Of a stretch of 64,000 bases of DNA, positions 54,688 to 62,017 are shown one piece after another. The first letter of the stretch is position 1, and each line of letters starts with the position of its first letter. Position numbers and translations under genes: made by a program. The DNA is taken from NCBI RefSeq assembly GCF_900105615.1, contig NZ_LT630003.1, positions 1,860,001-1,924,000 on the forward strand, in the 5' to 3' direction. Origin of the DNA: Lacrimispora sphenoides JCM 1415 (GTDB lineage Bacteria; Bacillota; Clostridia; Lachnospirales; Lachnospiraceae). The notes beneath the pieces are model-generated. The model was not told the DNA's origin. It saw only the letters and a list, made by a program, of their open reading frames with translations, and made no database searches.

Positions 54688-55094
54688 GTTGCAAAATTAA
54701 CTGATAAATCATTTCCGGGATTAAGACCAAAATGGCTGTCTCCTTTCCAGACGGAATTATTTGTCACGTCATACACCACTCCGTTTACCGCTACATAAGC
54801 CGGAGCTCCGTTTTTTCCATTGTATCGGGATAACTCTTCCAGGGTAAAGTATCTTGGAACTTCCTCCTCAGCTTGATTTGCATGGATGTTCTGATATGGA
54901 TACTGTGTTTCTTCCATATCCGCTTGATTTGACTGGCTAAAATATTTGATATGACTTTCCAGCATAAACACTTCACTGCTCAAATGATCCAACACAACGC
55001 TATTGTTGTACTGGTTGGAATGAAGTCTCTCTATATCCTCGTTCATGTGCTTGATGCAGTTCCCGATATAATTCAAAAACATATTTAATTCCAT
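54624..55094 (-). CDS. Cytochrome b5-like heme-binding domain protein
   Basis: A 156-residue soluble protein. The first 75 residues are a helical, polar segment of no known family. Residues 82-155 form a cytochrome b5-like domain (FTLEELSRYNG, AYVAVNGVVYDVT) with probable axial ligands His121 (GDSHFG) and His138 (CHPG). GGGAGG 7 bases ahead sets the start at 55094. Sitting between maturation and structural hydrogenase genes, it is a plausible electron acceptor or donor for the small subunit in place of a membrane cytochrome b. That role is inference. Confidence 0.82.
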   Translation of the reverse strand: MELNMFLNYIGNCIKHMNEDIERLHSNQYNNSVVLDHLSSEVFMLESHIKYFSQSNQADMEETQYPYQNIHANQAEEEVPRYFTLEELSRYNGKNGAPAYVAVNGVVYDVTNNSVWKGDSHFGLNPGNDLSVNFATCHPGALVLTRLPIIGYLATE

Positions 55095-55160
55095 GAAATA
55101 ACCTCCCATAATAAAATACTGAATGATTGATATTTTTACCGGACAACAGTCAGGCCTTTC

Positions 55161-55418
55161 TCATTGCGATATCTCACCTTCAATTTCATCTATAACCGCA
55201 GTAAGCGGCTCTATTTCCCGTTTAAGAACCTGTATGTTTGTCCAGTCTCCAATCAGCGTATTATTTCTTTCTGAAAAATAGTCACGGATGCTGTCTTCAC
55301 TTATATGGCTGTTTGTATGTACTGTAATTGTCAAATAAAAAATCTTCTCAATGAAATTCTCCCCGCATATTTCGACAATTGCTTCATATATATTCTGATT
55401 TAGGAACGTATCATGCAT
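55161..55418 (-). CDS. Hydrogenase-operon protein of unknown function (85 residues)
   Basis: An 85-residue acidic protein with a predicted beta-alpha-beta pattern (FYLTITVHTN, then a helix, then IQVLKREIEPL). It has only one cysteine and no CxxC, so it is not HypA or HypC. It overlaps the protease gene by 8 bases and has GGAGG, so it is translated with it. Its fixed place between the maturation protease and the cytochrome gene suggests an accessory role in hydrogenase assembly or electron transfer. I do not recognise a family. Confidence 0.75.
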   Translation of the reverse strand: MHDTFLNQNIYEAIVEICGENFIEKIFYLTITVHTNSHISEDSIRDYFSERNNTLIGDWTNIQVLKREIEPLTAVIDEIEGEISQ

Positions 55419-55872
55419 TAGTGATTTCCTCCGATATGATTTTTTTTATTGCGCATTCAATTACCCTGCAGATCTGGGGCAGTTTATCCCTTAAAACAGT
55501 GCTTAGTTCCTGGCCAAAGCCGATTTCGCAGATTTCTATGCCCATCAGGTACCCTTTAAATGGACAGCCATATAGCTTCATGAGTTCCACCATACTCAAA
55601 TCATGCTGCATGGAGAATAAGGAAGGCTGTGACATCACATCTTCAAGGCTGGTCAGATGAACGCTTCCCGGCTCCGCTCCAGAAGAAAGTGCATCAAGGA
55701 TGAAAATAAAGTCACCCTTATCTAGTAAATAAAAGCAGTTTTGAAAATCGGTTTCACCAATGATCACATGAATATCCTGGCGGATCAGCCGGTCTTCCAA
55801 GATTTCGGCAGCTTTAATTGCTATGGCGTCATCCTTCATAAAACGATTGCCGATAGCAACTAACTTCACCAT
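55411..55872 (-). CDS. Hydrogenase maturation endopeptidase (HyaD/HybD family, M52)
   Basis: A 153-residue protease that cleaves the C-terminal extension of the hydrogenase large subunit. Nickel-sensing residues align with the family: acidic D15 in the N-terminal GNRFMKDDA loop (usually Glu), D60 in ILDALSSG and H90 in MQHDLS. AAGGGGG precedes the ATG. It is the first gene of the five-gene hydrogenase operon and matches the 14-residue extension of the large subunit. Confidence 0.9.
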   Translation of the reverse strand: MVKLVAIGNRFMKDDAIAIKAAEILEDRLIRQDIHVIIGETDFQNCFYLLDKGDFIFILDALSSGAEPGSVHLTSLEDVMSQPSLFSMQHDLSMVELMKLYGCPFKGYLMGIEICEIGFGQELSTVLRDKLPQICRVIECAIKKIISEEITNA

Positions 55873-55907
55873 ACCCTTGCCCCCTTCTCAAAATTGTTAT
55901 TTATCAA

Positions 55908-55935
55908 TATATATGTTGGACAAATTTAAATATTC
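55908..55935 (-). promoter_or_regulatory. Sigma-E-like promoter of the hydrogenase operon
   Basis: On the minus strand GAATATT (55929-55935), 13-base spacer, CATATATA (55908-55915). The -35 and spacing fit sigma-E well; the -10 keeps the CATA half only. No better sigma-A pair is visible in the gap 55873-56020. Confidence 0.4.
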
Positions 55936-56020
55936 TTTTCCGGGGGATTATTGGCGGAAAGGTAACTGCATTTCTGATTCATGACTGAAAAATATGGATG
56001 ATTATGCTTTGCTCACATAA

Positions 56021-56179
56021 ACTTTAGATATTGCAAAGCAGAATTCAACTGCAGCCGGGGAGGTCAACCGGTCTATGGAGGAGGAAGCCGATGTGTTAGA
56101 AGAGATTACAGCTTCCAGCGACATTTTATCCGGTCTCGCCGAAGATTTACATGATATGATCTTAGAATTTAATATATAA
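56021..56179 (+). pseudogene. Methyl-accepting chemotaxis protein, 3' remnant
   Basis: An open stretch of 52 codons ending in TAA encodes the last part of a chemotaxis receptor signalling domain (IAKQNSTAAGEVNRSM, EEITASSDILSGLAEDLHDM). It begins abruptly after a stop codon with no start or ribosome site, and no upstream receptor sequence is seen in other frames. It is the decayed tail of a larger gene, left inside the element on the opposite strand to the cargo. Confidence 0.7.
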
Positions 56180-56184
56180 ACGTC

Positions 56185-56229
56185 AGGAACCGGTGTATGC
56201 TCTGCTGCTGCAGGCATACACCGGTTCCT
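56185..56229. terminator. Hairpin after the chemotaxis-receptor remnant
   Basis: A perfect 16-bp pairing of 56185-56200 with 56214-56229 around a 13-base loop. It sits 6 bases after the remnant's stop and 30 bases from the attachment site. It may also stop read-through from sigK into the element in unexcised DNA. Confidence 0.85.
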
Positions 56230-56258
56230 TGCTTTCGCCTCGTATGGAGCCGCTATGA

Positions 56259-56270
56259 TAGGATACCATT
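56259..56270 (-). other. Attachment site (sigK 5' end) of the sigK element
   Basis: TAGGATACCATT on the plus strand matches 50379-50390 at 10 of 12 positions. Unexcised, the sigK frame runs on for GILS and stops at 56253-56255. Confidence 0.8.
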
Positions 56271-56534
56271 CTCCACACACTTGGCCGCATAAGTGGCTAG
56301 TCTGGAGCCTCTGTCCGGGTGAAAGGTATTGACGGCTTTTATAAGTCCTATGGTACCTACGGAAAGAAGATCTTCCATATCATAATCTGTATTCTGATAT
56401 TTTTTTGCCACATGTGCCACCAGACGCATATTTCGCTCGATGAGTGTGGCTCTCGCCTCCTGATCCCCTTCCTGGTATCGTTCCAGACACTCTCGTTCTT
56501 CTCGCGCAGTTAAAGGTTTGGGAAAAGTTTTCAA
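56268..56534 (-). CDS. sigK: sigK 5' half: sigma-K region 2 (interrupted gene)
   Basis: This encodes residues 1-89 of sigma-K: TFPKPL at the start, core-binding and -10 recognition region 2 (RLVAHVAKKY, EDLLSVGTIGLIKAVNTF, RLATYAAKCVEN). The start is TTG at 56534 with AAGGTGG 6 bases ahead. In the unexcised state it ends four codons later (56253). Alignment by eye with Bacillus sigma-K starts after the usual pro-sequence of about 20-25 residues, so no inhibitory membrane pro-peptide is encoded. A CATAAAAT box (56564-56571) upstream could be a sigma-E -10. Confidence 0.93.
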
Positions 56535-56632
56535 AGAAAGCCACCTTAAACTTACTTACTCTCATTTTATGCCGGCCTTCTCTTTAAAGTGCTTTTACAA
56601 AAAATATAGGCTGGTACTTATTTTCCTTTCCA

Positions 56633-57811
56633 TTAATGATGGAACAGACGAAGCCCTGTAAAAGCCATGGCCATCCCATAATGGTCACAGGTTTCAATTA
56701 CCTGGTCATCACGGACCGATCCCCCAGGCTGGGCCACGTACTTTACACCGCTTCTGTATGCCCGGTCAATGTTATCGCCAAATGGGAAGAAAGCATCAGA
56801 TCCCAGAGAAACCTCAGTCAGCCGACTAAGCCAGGCCTTCTTTTCTTCTCCTGTAAATACGGCTGGCTTTACCCTGAAAATATTTTCCCATCTGCCGTCA
56901 GCAATGACATCCATATAATCTTCTCCAATGTAGACATCAATGGCGTTGTCCAGGTCCGCACGGCTGATGCCATCCACAAACGGCAGCTCCAAGACCTGTG
57001 GCGCCTGGCGAAGAAACCAGTTATCCGCTTTATTTCCAGCCAGCCTTGTGCAGTGGATGCGGGACTGCTGACCAGCCCCGATCCCAATCGCTTGTCCGCC
57101 CTTTGCGAAACAGACAGAATTGGACTGGGTATATTTTAAAGTAATAAGGGAAATAATCAGGTCAATTTTTGCTGATGGAGGGATATCCTGGTTTTTTGTC
57201 ACCACATTCTTTAAAAGATCCTCATGAATCACCTCTTCATTTCTTCCCTGCTCAAACATAATTCCAAAAACCTGTTTTCTCTCAAGCGGCTCCGGCTGGT
57301 AATCCGGGTCAATTTGAATGATGTTGTAATTGCCGTTTTTCTTTGACTTTAAGATTTCCAGGGCTTCCGGTTCATACCCTGGGGCGATAACGCCGTCCGA
57401 CACTTCCCGTTTGATTATTCTGGCAGTATCCGTATCACAGATATCCGACAGGGAAATGAAGTCTCCGAAAGAAGACATACGGTCAGCACCTCTTGCCCTT
57501 GCATAGGCACAGGCCAGGGGGGAAATCCCTTCCATATCCTCTACCCTGTAAATCTTTGCAAGAATCCGGTCAAGAGGCAGTCCCACTGCGGCTCCGGCCG
57601 GAGACACATGTTTAAAAGAAGCCGCCGCAGGAAGGCCGGTTGCTTCCTTTAATTCTTTTACCAGCTGCCAGCCATGAAAGGCATCCAGGAAATTGATATA
57701 TCCCGGCCGGCCGCTTAGGACCTTAATTGGAAGCTCTTTCCCATCTGGCATAAAAATCCTTGAGGGCTTCTGATTCGGGTTACAGCCATATTTTAATTCC
57801 AGCTCGTTCAT
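56633..57811 (-). CDS. AICAR formyltransferase (stand-alone PurH C-terminal type)
   Basis: A 392-residue enzyme that formylates AICAR to FAICAR in purine synthesis using 10-formyl-THF. It corresponds to the transformylase half of PurH, with the [15 protein letters not shown] and [22 protein letters not shown] motifs that carry the catalytic Lys-His and substrate loop. The ATG at 57811 follows AGGAG. The cyclohydrolase half is a separate gene upstream of the PurO type. Both are controlled by the ZTP riboswitch, which senses the substrate ZMP/ZTP. Confidence 0.92.
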   Translation of the reverse strand: MNELELKYGCNPNQKPSRIFMPDGKELPIKVLSGRPGYINFLDAFHGWQLVKELKEATGLPAAASFKHVSPAGAAVGLPLDRILAKIYRVEDMEGISPLACAYARARGADRMSSFGDFISLSDICDTDTARIIKREVSDGVIAPGYEPEALEILKSKKNGNYNIIQIDPDYQPEPLERKQVFGIMFEQGRNEEVIHEDLLKNVVTKNQDIPPSAKIDLIISLITLKYTQSNSVCFAKGGQAIGIGAGQQSRIHCTRLAGNKADNWFLRQAPQVLELPFVDGISRADLDNAIDVYIGEDYMDVIADGRWENIFRVKPAVFTGEEKKAWLSRLTEVSLGSDAFFPFGDNIDRAYRSGVKYVAQPGGSVRDDQVIETCDHYGMAMAFTGLRLFHH

Positions 57812-57825
57812 CTTTTGTACTCCTG

Positions 57826-58539
57826 TCATTGATTTTTATTTACAATCCGGGTTTCATAAGCTCCGGATTCTATGTCAATATATCTTACAAAGAGAGAAAT
57901 CTTATTCTCCTCATGGAGGCTTTCCCATAGCATGGCAGTAAATTCATCCAATTCATCAAGGGTCGCTGCCAGTTTTGGTTCCCCTTCAAAGCTTGGCAAT
58001 GGACTTCCATCATGCATATAGGTATGAATGAAATGGGCTTCACCTGCCTCCGGATTATCATAGGCAAAGGTATAACGGTTGCAGGAGTCCGGATTCCCAT
58101 GATTGCTCTTTATGATGGACATGGCGTAGTTGAAGCGCCCGCCTTCTATATGCATGATCCCGGAAATACGGGGCGTATAATTAGGACTATCCGGTTCAAA
58201 TTCCCGGCAACGTAAGGACTGTTCAAACGTCAGCTGTATATCCATTCCCTCGTAAATGGTATCGGTTTGATCTCCGTTTGTCACGATAGTCTTATTCCCC
58301 ATAACCCGCACCGGAGCGTAAATAATAAGGCTGGGGTCTGTGACCTTTGAGGGATCAAAGGCCTGGGTACGGATTCCTTCCCCTTCCTCTACGAATACGC
58401 GGTTACGGCTGTTGTCGCTTCTTCCCATAATAAAATAAGCGGCAACCGCCTTTGTTCCATCCGGTGTTTTTCCCATAATAATGCCTCTTCCCGGATAGGA
58501 ATTACTCTTTAAATCGTCTTGTAAAGAAATCAAACTCAT
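57826..58539 (-). CDS. IMP cyclohydrolase, PurO-like
   Basis: A 237-residue protein of the archaeal-type IMP cyclohydrolase family (PF07826), closing FAICAR to IMP, the last step of purine synthesis. The start at 58539 with AGGAG was chosen; the open frame upstream runs into the riboswitch leader. Motifs include YPGRGI near the start and a central [26 protein letters not shown] stretch (only part quoted). It is followed within 14 bases by the AICAR formyltransferase gene, so the two split genes replace the fused PurH. Confidence 0.88.
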   Translation of the reverse strand: MSLISLQDDLKSNSYPGRGIIMGKTPDGTKAVAAYFIMGRSDNSRNRVFVEEGEGIRTQAFDPSKVTDPSLIIYAPVRVMGNKTIVTNGDQTDTIYEGMDIQLTFEQSLRCREFEPDSPNYTPRISGIMHIEGGRFNYAMSIIKSNHGNPDSCNRYTFAYDNPEAGEAHFIHTYMHDGSPLPSFEGEPKLAATLDELDEFTAMLWESLHEENKISLFVRYIDIESGAYETRIVNKNQ

Positions 58540-58599
58540 CAGATCTGGTCTCCTTTCTGAATGAAACACAATGAACTCATTTGGCTCGTTGCTCACGCA

Positions 58600-58636
58600 A
58601 AAAACCGCCTGGGCATCCCATAGGGTGCCCAGGCGG
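58600..58636 (-). terminator. ZTP-riboswitch terminator
   Basis: Minus-strand stem with arms at about 58604-58617 and 58623-58636 (CCGCCTGGGC/GCCCAGGCGG) followed by six T. Its upstream arm is the conserved CCGCCTGGGCA of the ZTP aptamer, so ligand binding should block the terminator. Confidence 0.88.
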
Positions 58637-58700
58637 TCGGCTTTTTACGTATCGTGCTCCCCGTGGTAGAAATCCACTTATCCGCCAGTCGCACGTACCT
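58622..58700 (-). ncRNA. ZTP (pfl) riboswitch upstream of the purine genes
   Basis: On the minus strand the pfl/ZTP consensus is clear: GTGCGACTGGCGG, a small stem, ACCACGGGGAGCACG, then GCCGACCGCCTGGGCA. It sits directly ahead of the cyclohydrolase and AICAR formyltransferase genes. ZTP/ZMP accumulates when 10-formyl-THF is short, so the switch turns these genes on when their substrate builds up. Confidence 0.92.
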
Positions 58701-58821
58701 TGTACATCATCATATAATATTCTCTGAAAAAAAGCAACCCTCTTTTTTAACCGAATCAAGTAAGTCCCTTACTTCAAATGCGAAAAGCATTAAGTATGGG
58801 TGGGGACTTGCTTTTCATTAG

Positions 58822-60183
58822 TTATTCATTCCTTATGGCTGCAAGAGGACTTAACTTCATGGCTCTTAGGGCAGGGAAAAATCCTGCGGCCATTCCTACA
58901 AAAACAGCAAAACCAACGGCTGTTAGGGAAAGCCAGGGAGGAATCCTGGAAAGATCGCCAGGCATATTTGACATAAAACGGCCCGAAAGGAACCTGTTAA
59001 TAAGGAATGAAACCCCATAGCTGAACAGGATTCCCGTTATGCCTCCTAAAAATCCGATAAAGCCTGACTCCAGCAGGAACATGTTCCTGATATTGTTCAT
59101 ATCGCAGCCAAGGACCTTTAAGATTCCGATTTCCTTTGTTCTTTCGTAAATGGACATCATCATGGTATTGGCGATACCAATTGCCGCTACAAACAGGGAT
59201 ACTGCTCCGATTCCTCCCAAAAGAGCCTGAACCATCTTGGCCTGCTTCTGAGACTGCTCCAGCCACTCCATGTTGCTGTTGGCCTGAAAGCCCATATCTG
59301 TAATCGCTTTTTGTACCGCTGTTACATTGTTCATATCATCAACTTCCACAACCGCCTGCTGATAAATAAAATAGTTGTAGGGTTTTCCCTTTTTATTGGT
59401 TGGCTGGTTTGGAATGGGTTTCTTTTTAAAAATCTGTTTTAACTGGGCCTTTAGCGCATCTAAATCCACATAAACGCTATAACTGTAGTTATTCCAATCC
59501 TCCGGCCCGCCTTCCACCAGGCCGGCCGTTGGTATGAGATACTTTTTGGGCGGTTTGACGGTTGCCCCGCCTTCCCCAGTTCCCCCGTTTTGGGACTGAT
59601 AATAGGCATCCATATCAAAAATCACAAACATAGGCCTATTTATAAAATCAATGTCAGGAATGCTGGAGGGATCATCATAATAGTTGTTACGATTGCTTTT
59701 AGGGTTGCTGAAATTCCTGGCAACCATATTCCCTACAATCATCTGTAAGTCTCTTTTTCCCGCTTCTGGAATTTGCCCTTCCTTTAAGGGAATATTTTTC
59801 ATATACTCCTGGGTGACACCGATCAGGTTGATATATGCCTGGTAAGCCCCCTGAGTCATCAAAACACTGGTTTCCAGAAGGGGGGAAGCAGTATTCACAT
59901 GATCAATCCGTTCAAACTGTGCAATCACATCATCCGTCATGTAATTAGGATCCTTGCTGCTTTCATTTCCTCCCCACATGGCATTGGAATATACGGAAAC
60001 TTCCGTAAGGCTTCCATAGGAAGCGATCTGTTCCATGGTAAGTTCATTAAAGCCGATCCCCAAAGACACCATGACAACAATGGAAGCCGTACCGATCAAA
60101 ACTCCCAGAACCGTTAAAAATGTCCTTAGCTTCCTGCGTCTTAAGTTATTTACACTCATGGAAAGCAAATCGCTAAATTTCAT
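58822..60183 (-). CDS. MacB/FtsX-type ABC permease (second system)
   Basis: A 453-residue permease with an N-terminal helix (about 20-42), a large extracellular domain (about 45-310) and three C-terminal helices with the family motif YERTKEIGILKVLGCDMNNI. It overlaps the end of the exported accessory gene by 11 bases. Unlike the system at 26420-30073, no HlyD adaptor is encoded; the accessory protein takes its place. Confidence 0.9.
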   Translation of the reverse strand: MKFSDLLSMSVNNLRRRKLRTFLTVLGVLIGTASIVVMVSLGIGFNELTMEQIASYGSLTEVSVYSNAMWGGNESSKDPNYMTDDVIAQFERIDHVNTASPLLETSVLMTQGAYQAYINLIGVTQEYMKNIPLKEGQIPEAGKRDLQMIVGNMVARNFSNPKSNRNNYYDDPSSIPDIDFINRPMFVIFDMDAYYQSQNGGTGEGGATVKPPKKYLIPTAGLVEGGPEDWNNYSYSVYVDLDALKAQLKQIFKKKPIPNQPTNKKGKPYNYFIYQQAVVEVDDMNNVTAVQKAITDMGFQANSNMEWLEQSQKQAKMVQALLGGIGAVSLFVAAIGIANTMMMSIYERTKEIGILKVLGCDMNNIRNMFLLESGFIGFLGGITGILFSYGVSFLINRFLSGRFMSNMPGDLSRIPPWLSLTAVGFAVFVGMAAGFFPALRAMKLSPLAAIRNE

Positions 60184-62017
60184 TGTCTTTTTCCTCTTCT
60201 AGTTCTTCCAGTGCTTCCTTTTTCTTTTTACGTCTTTTAAGCACATATACGGTTCCAATGGTTCCTATCACCAGGACGGCAATCACCGCTGGAATGATGA
60301 TCTTTCCATATTTAGAAGTACCTTCCGGCTCTGTTACTGCCGGAAATTCTCCTGATCCATCCATTCCGGGATCTAGGTCCTCCTGCTCTGTTACCGTTAA
60401 ACTTATCTCTTTTTCAACGGGATCGCTGACTACCCCGTTTTCATCCTCATAGGTGATCATAATCTTAATTTTTCCATCATCCGTGGTAGGCGCTGTTCCG
60501 CTGATCATGGCATCCACATTTCCAGACTCTCCTGGCTTTATATTTCCTACATAGCTGTTGGTCTGCTGGATGGAATCTCCCACAAATGCCACCATTACAT
60601 TGTAGAGGAGGACTTTTCCCGTGTTATTGATGGGAAACATCACATTTGTCTCTGAACCTACGGAAATCATATCCGGCATTACCTCGATCGTTCCCGTGTT
60701 CAACCTGGAAACCTGCTTAACAGGAATGTTTACCGTCACCTTTTCTTCTGCGTTTTTAAATTCAGGGCTGTCGTACTTTTCGTTGATAGTGATGGCATAG
60801 GTTCTTTGATCCACCCATGCTCCCGCCCGAAGCTTTAACTTTATATCCGTTGTCTGGCCTGCGGGAAGAGAATTCACAACAATCGATGAGGAACCGGAAT
60901 CCATGGTAAATACCGCGCTGTCTGTAACTTTTTCTGATTCCAGGTTAAAGAGGAGGTTGCTTGCCGCCACGTTTTCGGAGGCGTTCTTCATATGGAGGAT
61001 CATTTCAAATTCCTCCCCGGCATAAACTGTCTCCGGGTTCGTCTGGAACCCATCTACAATGATTCTTGCCTTTGTTCTGTCATTGGCATTGAAATCACCG
61101 GTCTCCTCTTCCTTGTCTTTATTCTGAACCTTGACATAGAAGGTCTCTTCCGCTTTCTGGATATCTCCGTCCGAGCTGTCACGGTATTCAATGGTAAAGG
61201 TGATAGGATAGTATCCGCTGTAAACATCCTTGCGGATATTCATGCTGTAGGGAATCTCTACCGTTTCACCACCGCCCATGCGGTCATAATGCCTGGTGTA
61301 GTTTCCATCGTTAATATCAAAGGGGAACTTTGTGCTGTCCTGGTCCAGCTTCATACGGACATTCACATCAAAAGCCGTAACTTGTGAGGCATTGCGGACG
61401 TTCATATTAAAATTCATGGTTTGGGGATAGATGCCAAAAGGCGTATTCTGGTTTTCGCCCAGTTCAAACTGGATCGTCCCTTCATCCTTCCCGGATTCCG
61501 TGGTTGATGAGGATTTTGTGATCCAGATATTGACCTTTTCGTAGCTGGAATGGGCACCGTCATCCTTTTTTGATGCATCCGTTACGACTTCCAAAGGTAC
61601 CAGGTAATAGCCCTCTGCAATATCTCTTCGAACCCTTCCAGTAAGAGAAATACTCTTAGATGACCCGCTCTTTACTGTTCCCAGCTTTTTGTTGTCAAAA
61701 GTACTGGAAGTGATCTCAAAAGGAAAGACTGATCCAGTATATTTCGAATCTTCATCTGCGTCTTCCGTTGCCCGGTACTCCTGTTCCGCCAGATCCCGGT
61801 CAAACCTCACGGCCACATTGTTTAAATCATTGCCGCTATTATTCGTAAAAACCATATTAATGGTAACGTTTTCCCCGGTCTTTCCTGATGGAGTCTTCTT
61901 AACATCTATGTAAGTGTTTTTGCTTAGGTCATACTGGGCAAAAGCCGCACCGGGCATGGCTCCTATGATCATAAAGGCCGCAAGCAGCCATAAAATCCCT
62001 TTCCTAACCTTCTTCAT
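60173..62017 (-). CDS. Large exported, membrane-anchored CARDB-like accessory protein of an ABC system
   Basis: A 614-residue exported protein. The ATG at 62017 with GGAGG follows the ATPase gene; a longer in-frame start lies upstream. A signal peptide (cleavage after AFA, about residue 27) is followed by a series of beta-sandwich domains of the CARDB/alpha-mannosidase-like type (TPSGKTGENVTINMVF and similar repeats). A C-terminal helix (about 575-595) and a short charged tail complete it. It lies between the ATPase and permease genes with overlaps on both sides, so it is a dedicated extracellular partner. Function unknown; it may present cargo or span the wall. Confidence 0.8.
   Translation of the reverse strand: MKKVRKGILWLLAAFMIIGAMPGAAFAQYDLSKNTYIDVKKTPSGKTGENVTINMVFTNNSGNDLNNVAVRFDRDLAEQEYRATEDADEDSKYTGSVFPFEITSSTFDNKKLGTVKSGSSKSISLTGRVRRDIAEGYYLVPLEVVTDASKKDDGAHSSYEKVNIWITKSSSTTESGKDEGTIQFELGENQNTPFGIYPQTMNFNMNVRNASQVTAFDVNVRMKLDQDSTKFPFDINDGNYTRHYDRMGGGETVEIPYSMNIRKDVYSGYYPITFTIEYRDSSDGDIQKAEETFYVKVQNKDKEEETGDFNANDRTKARIIVDGFQTNPETVYAGEEFEMILHMKNASENVAASNLLFNLESEKVTDSAVFTMDSGSSSIVVNSLPAGQTTDIKLKLRAGAWVDQRTYAITINEKYDSPEFKNAEEKVTVNIPVKQVSRLNTGTIEVMPDMISVGSETNVMFPINNTGKVLLYNVMVAFVGDSIQQTNSYVGNIKPGESGNVDAMISGTAPTTDDGKIKIMITYEDENGVVSDPVEKEISLTVTEQEDLDPGMDGSGEFPAVTEPEGTSKYGKIIIPAVIAVLVIGTIGTVYVLKRRKKKKEALEELEEEKDNEI

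Larger units (their letters stand above)
50388..56267 (-). mobile_element. sigK-intervening (skin-type) element carrying a [NiFe] hydrogenase operon
   Basis: A 5,880-bp insertion splits sigK between codons 89 and 90. It is bounded by TAGGAT--CATT repeats and encodes a large serine recombinase at one end. Contents from the recombinase end are: recombinase (minus), a 53-codon ORF (plus), hydrogenase large and small subunits, a cytochrome b5-like protein, an 85-residue protein and a maturation protease (all minus), then a chemotaxis-receptor remnant (plus). It holds no phage structural genes, unlike the 48-kb Bacillus skin. Excision gives a 210-codon sigK and a circle. Confidence 0.93.

Noticed and set aside
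52334..55872. Hydrogenase operon as an ordinary chromosomal locus beside an unrelated sigma factor
   Set aside because: The two sigma fragments complement each other exactly in frame across matching core repeats, and a serine recombinase abuts one of them. An intervening element explains this far better.
56002..56280. 92-codon minus-strand ORF across the sigK-side attachment site
   Set aside because: It lies antisense to the chemotaxis-receptor remnant and the hairpin, has no ribosome site and no family-like sequence. It matters only as a possible read-through tail of the recombinase in the excised circle.
56380..56565. ATG at 56565 with good context as a possible sigma-K pro-sequence
   Set aside because: It is in a different frame from sigma-K and the peptide is not the hydrophobic/basic type of known pro-sequences; a frameshift would be needed.
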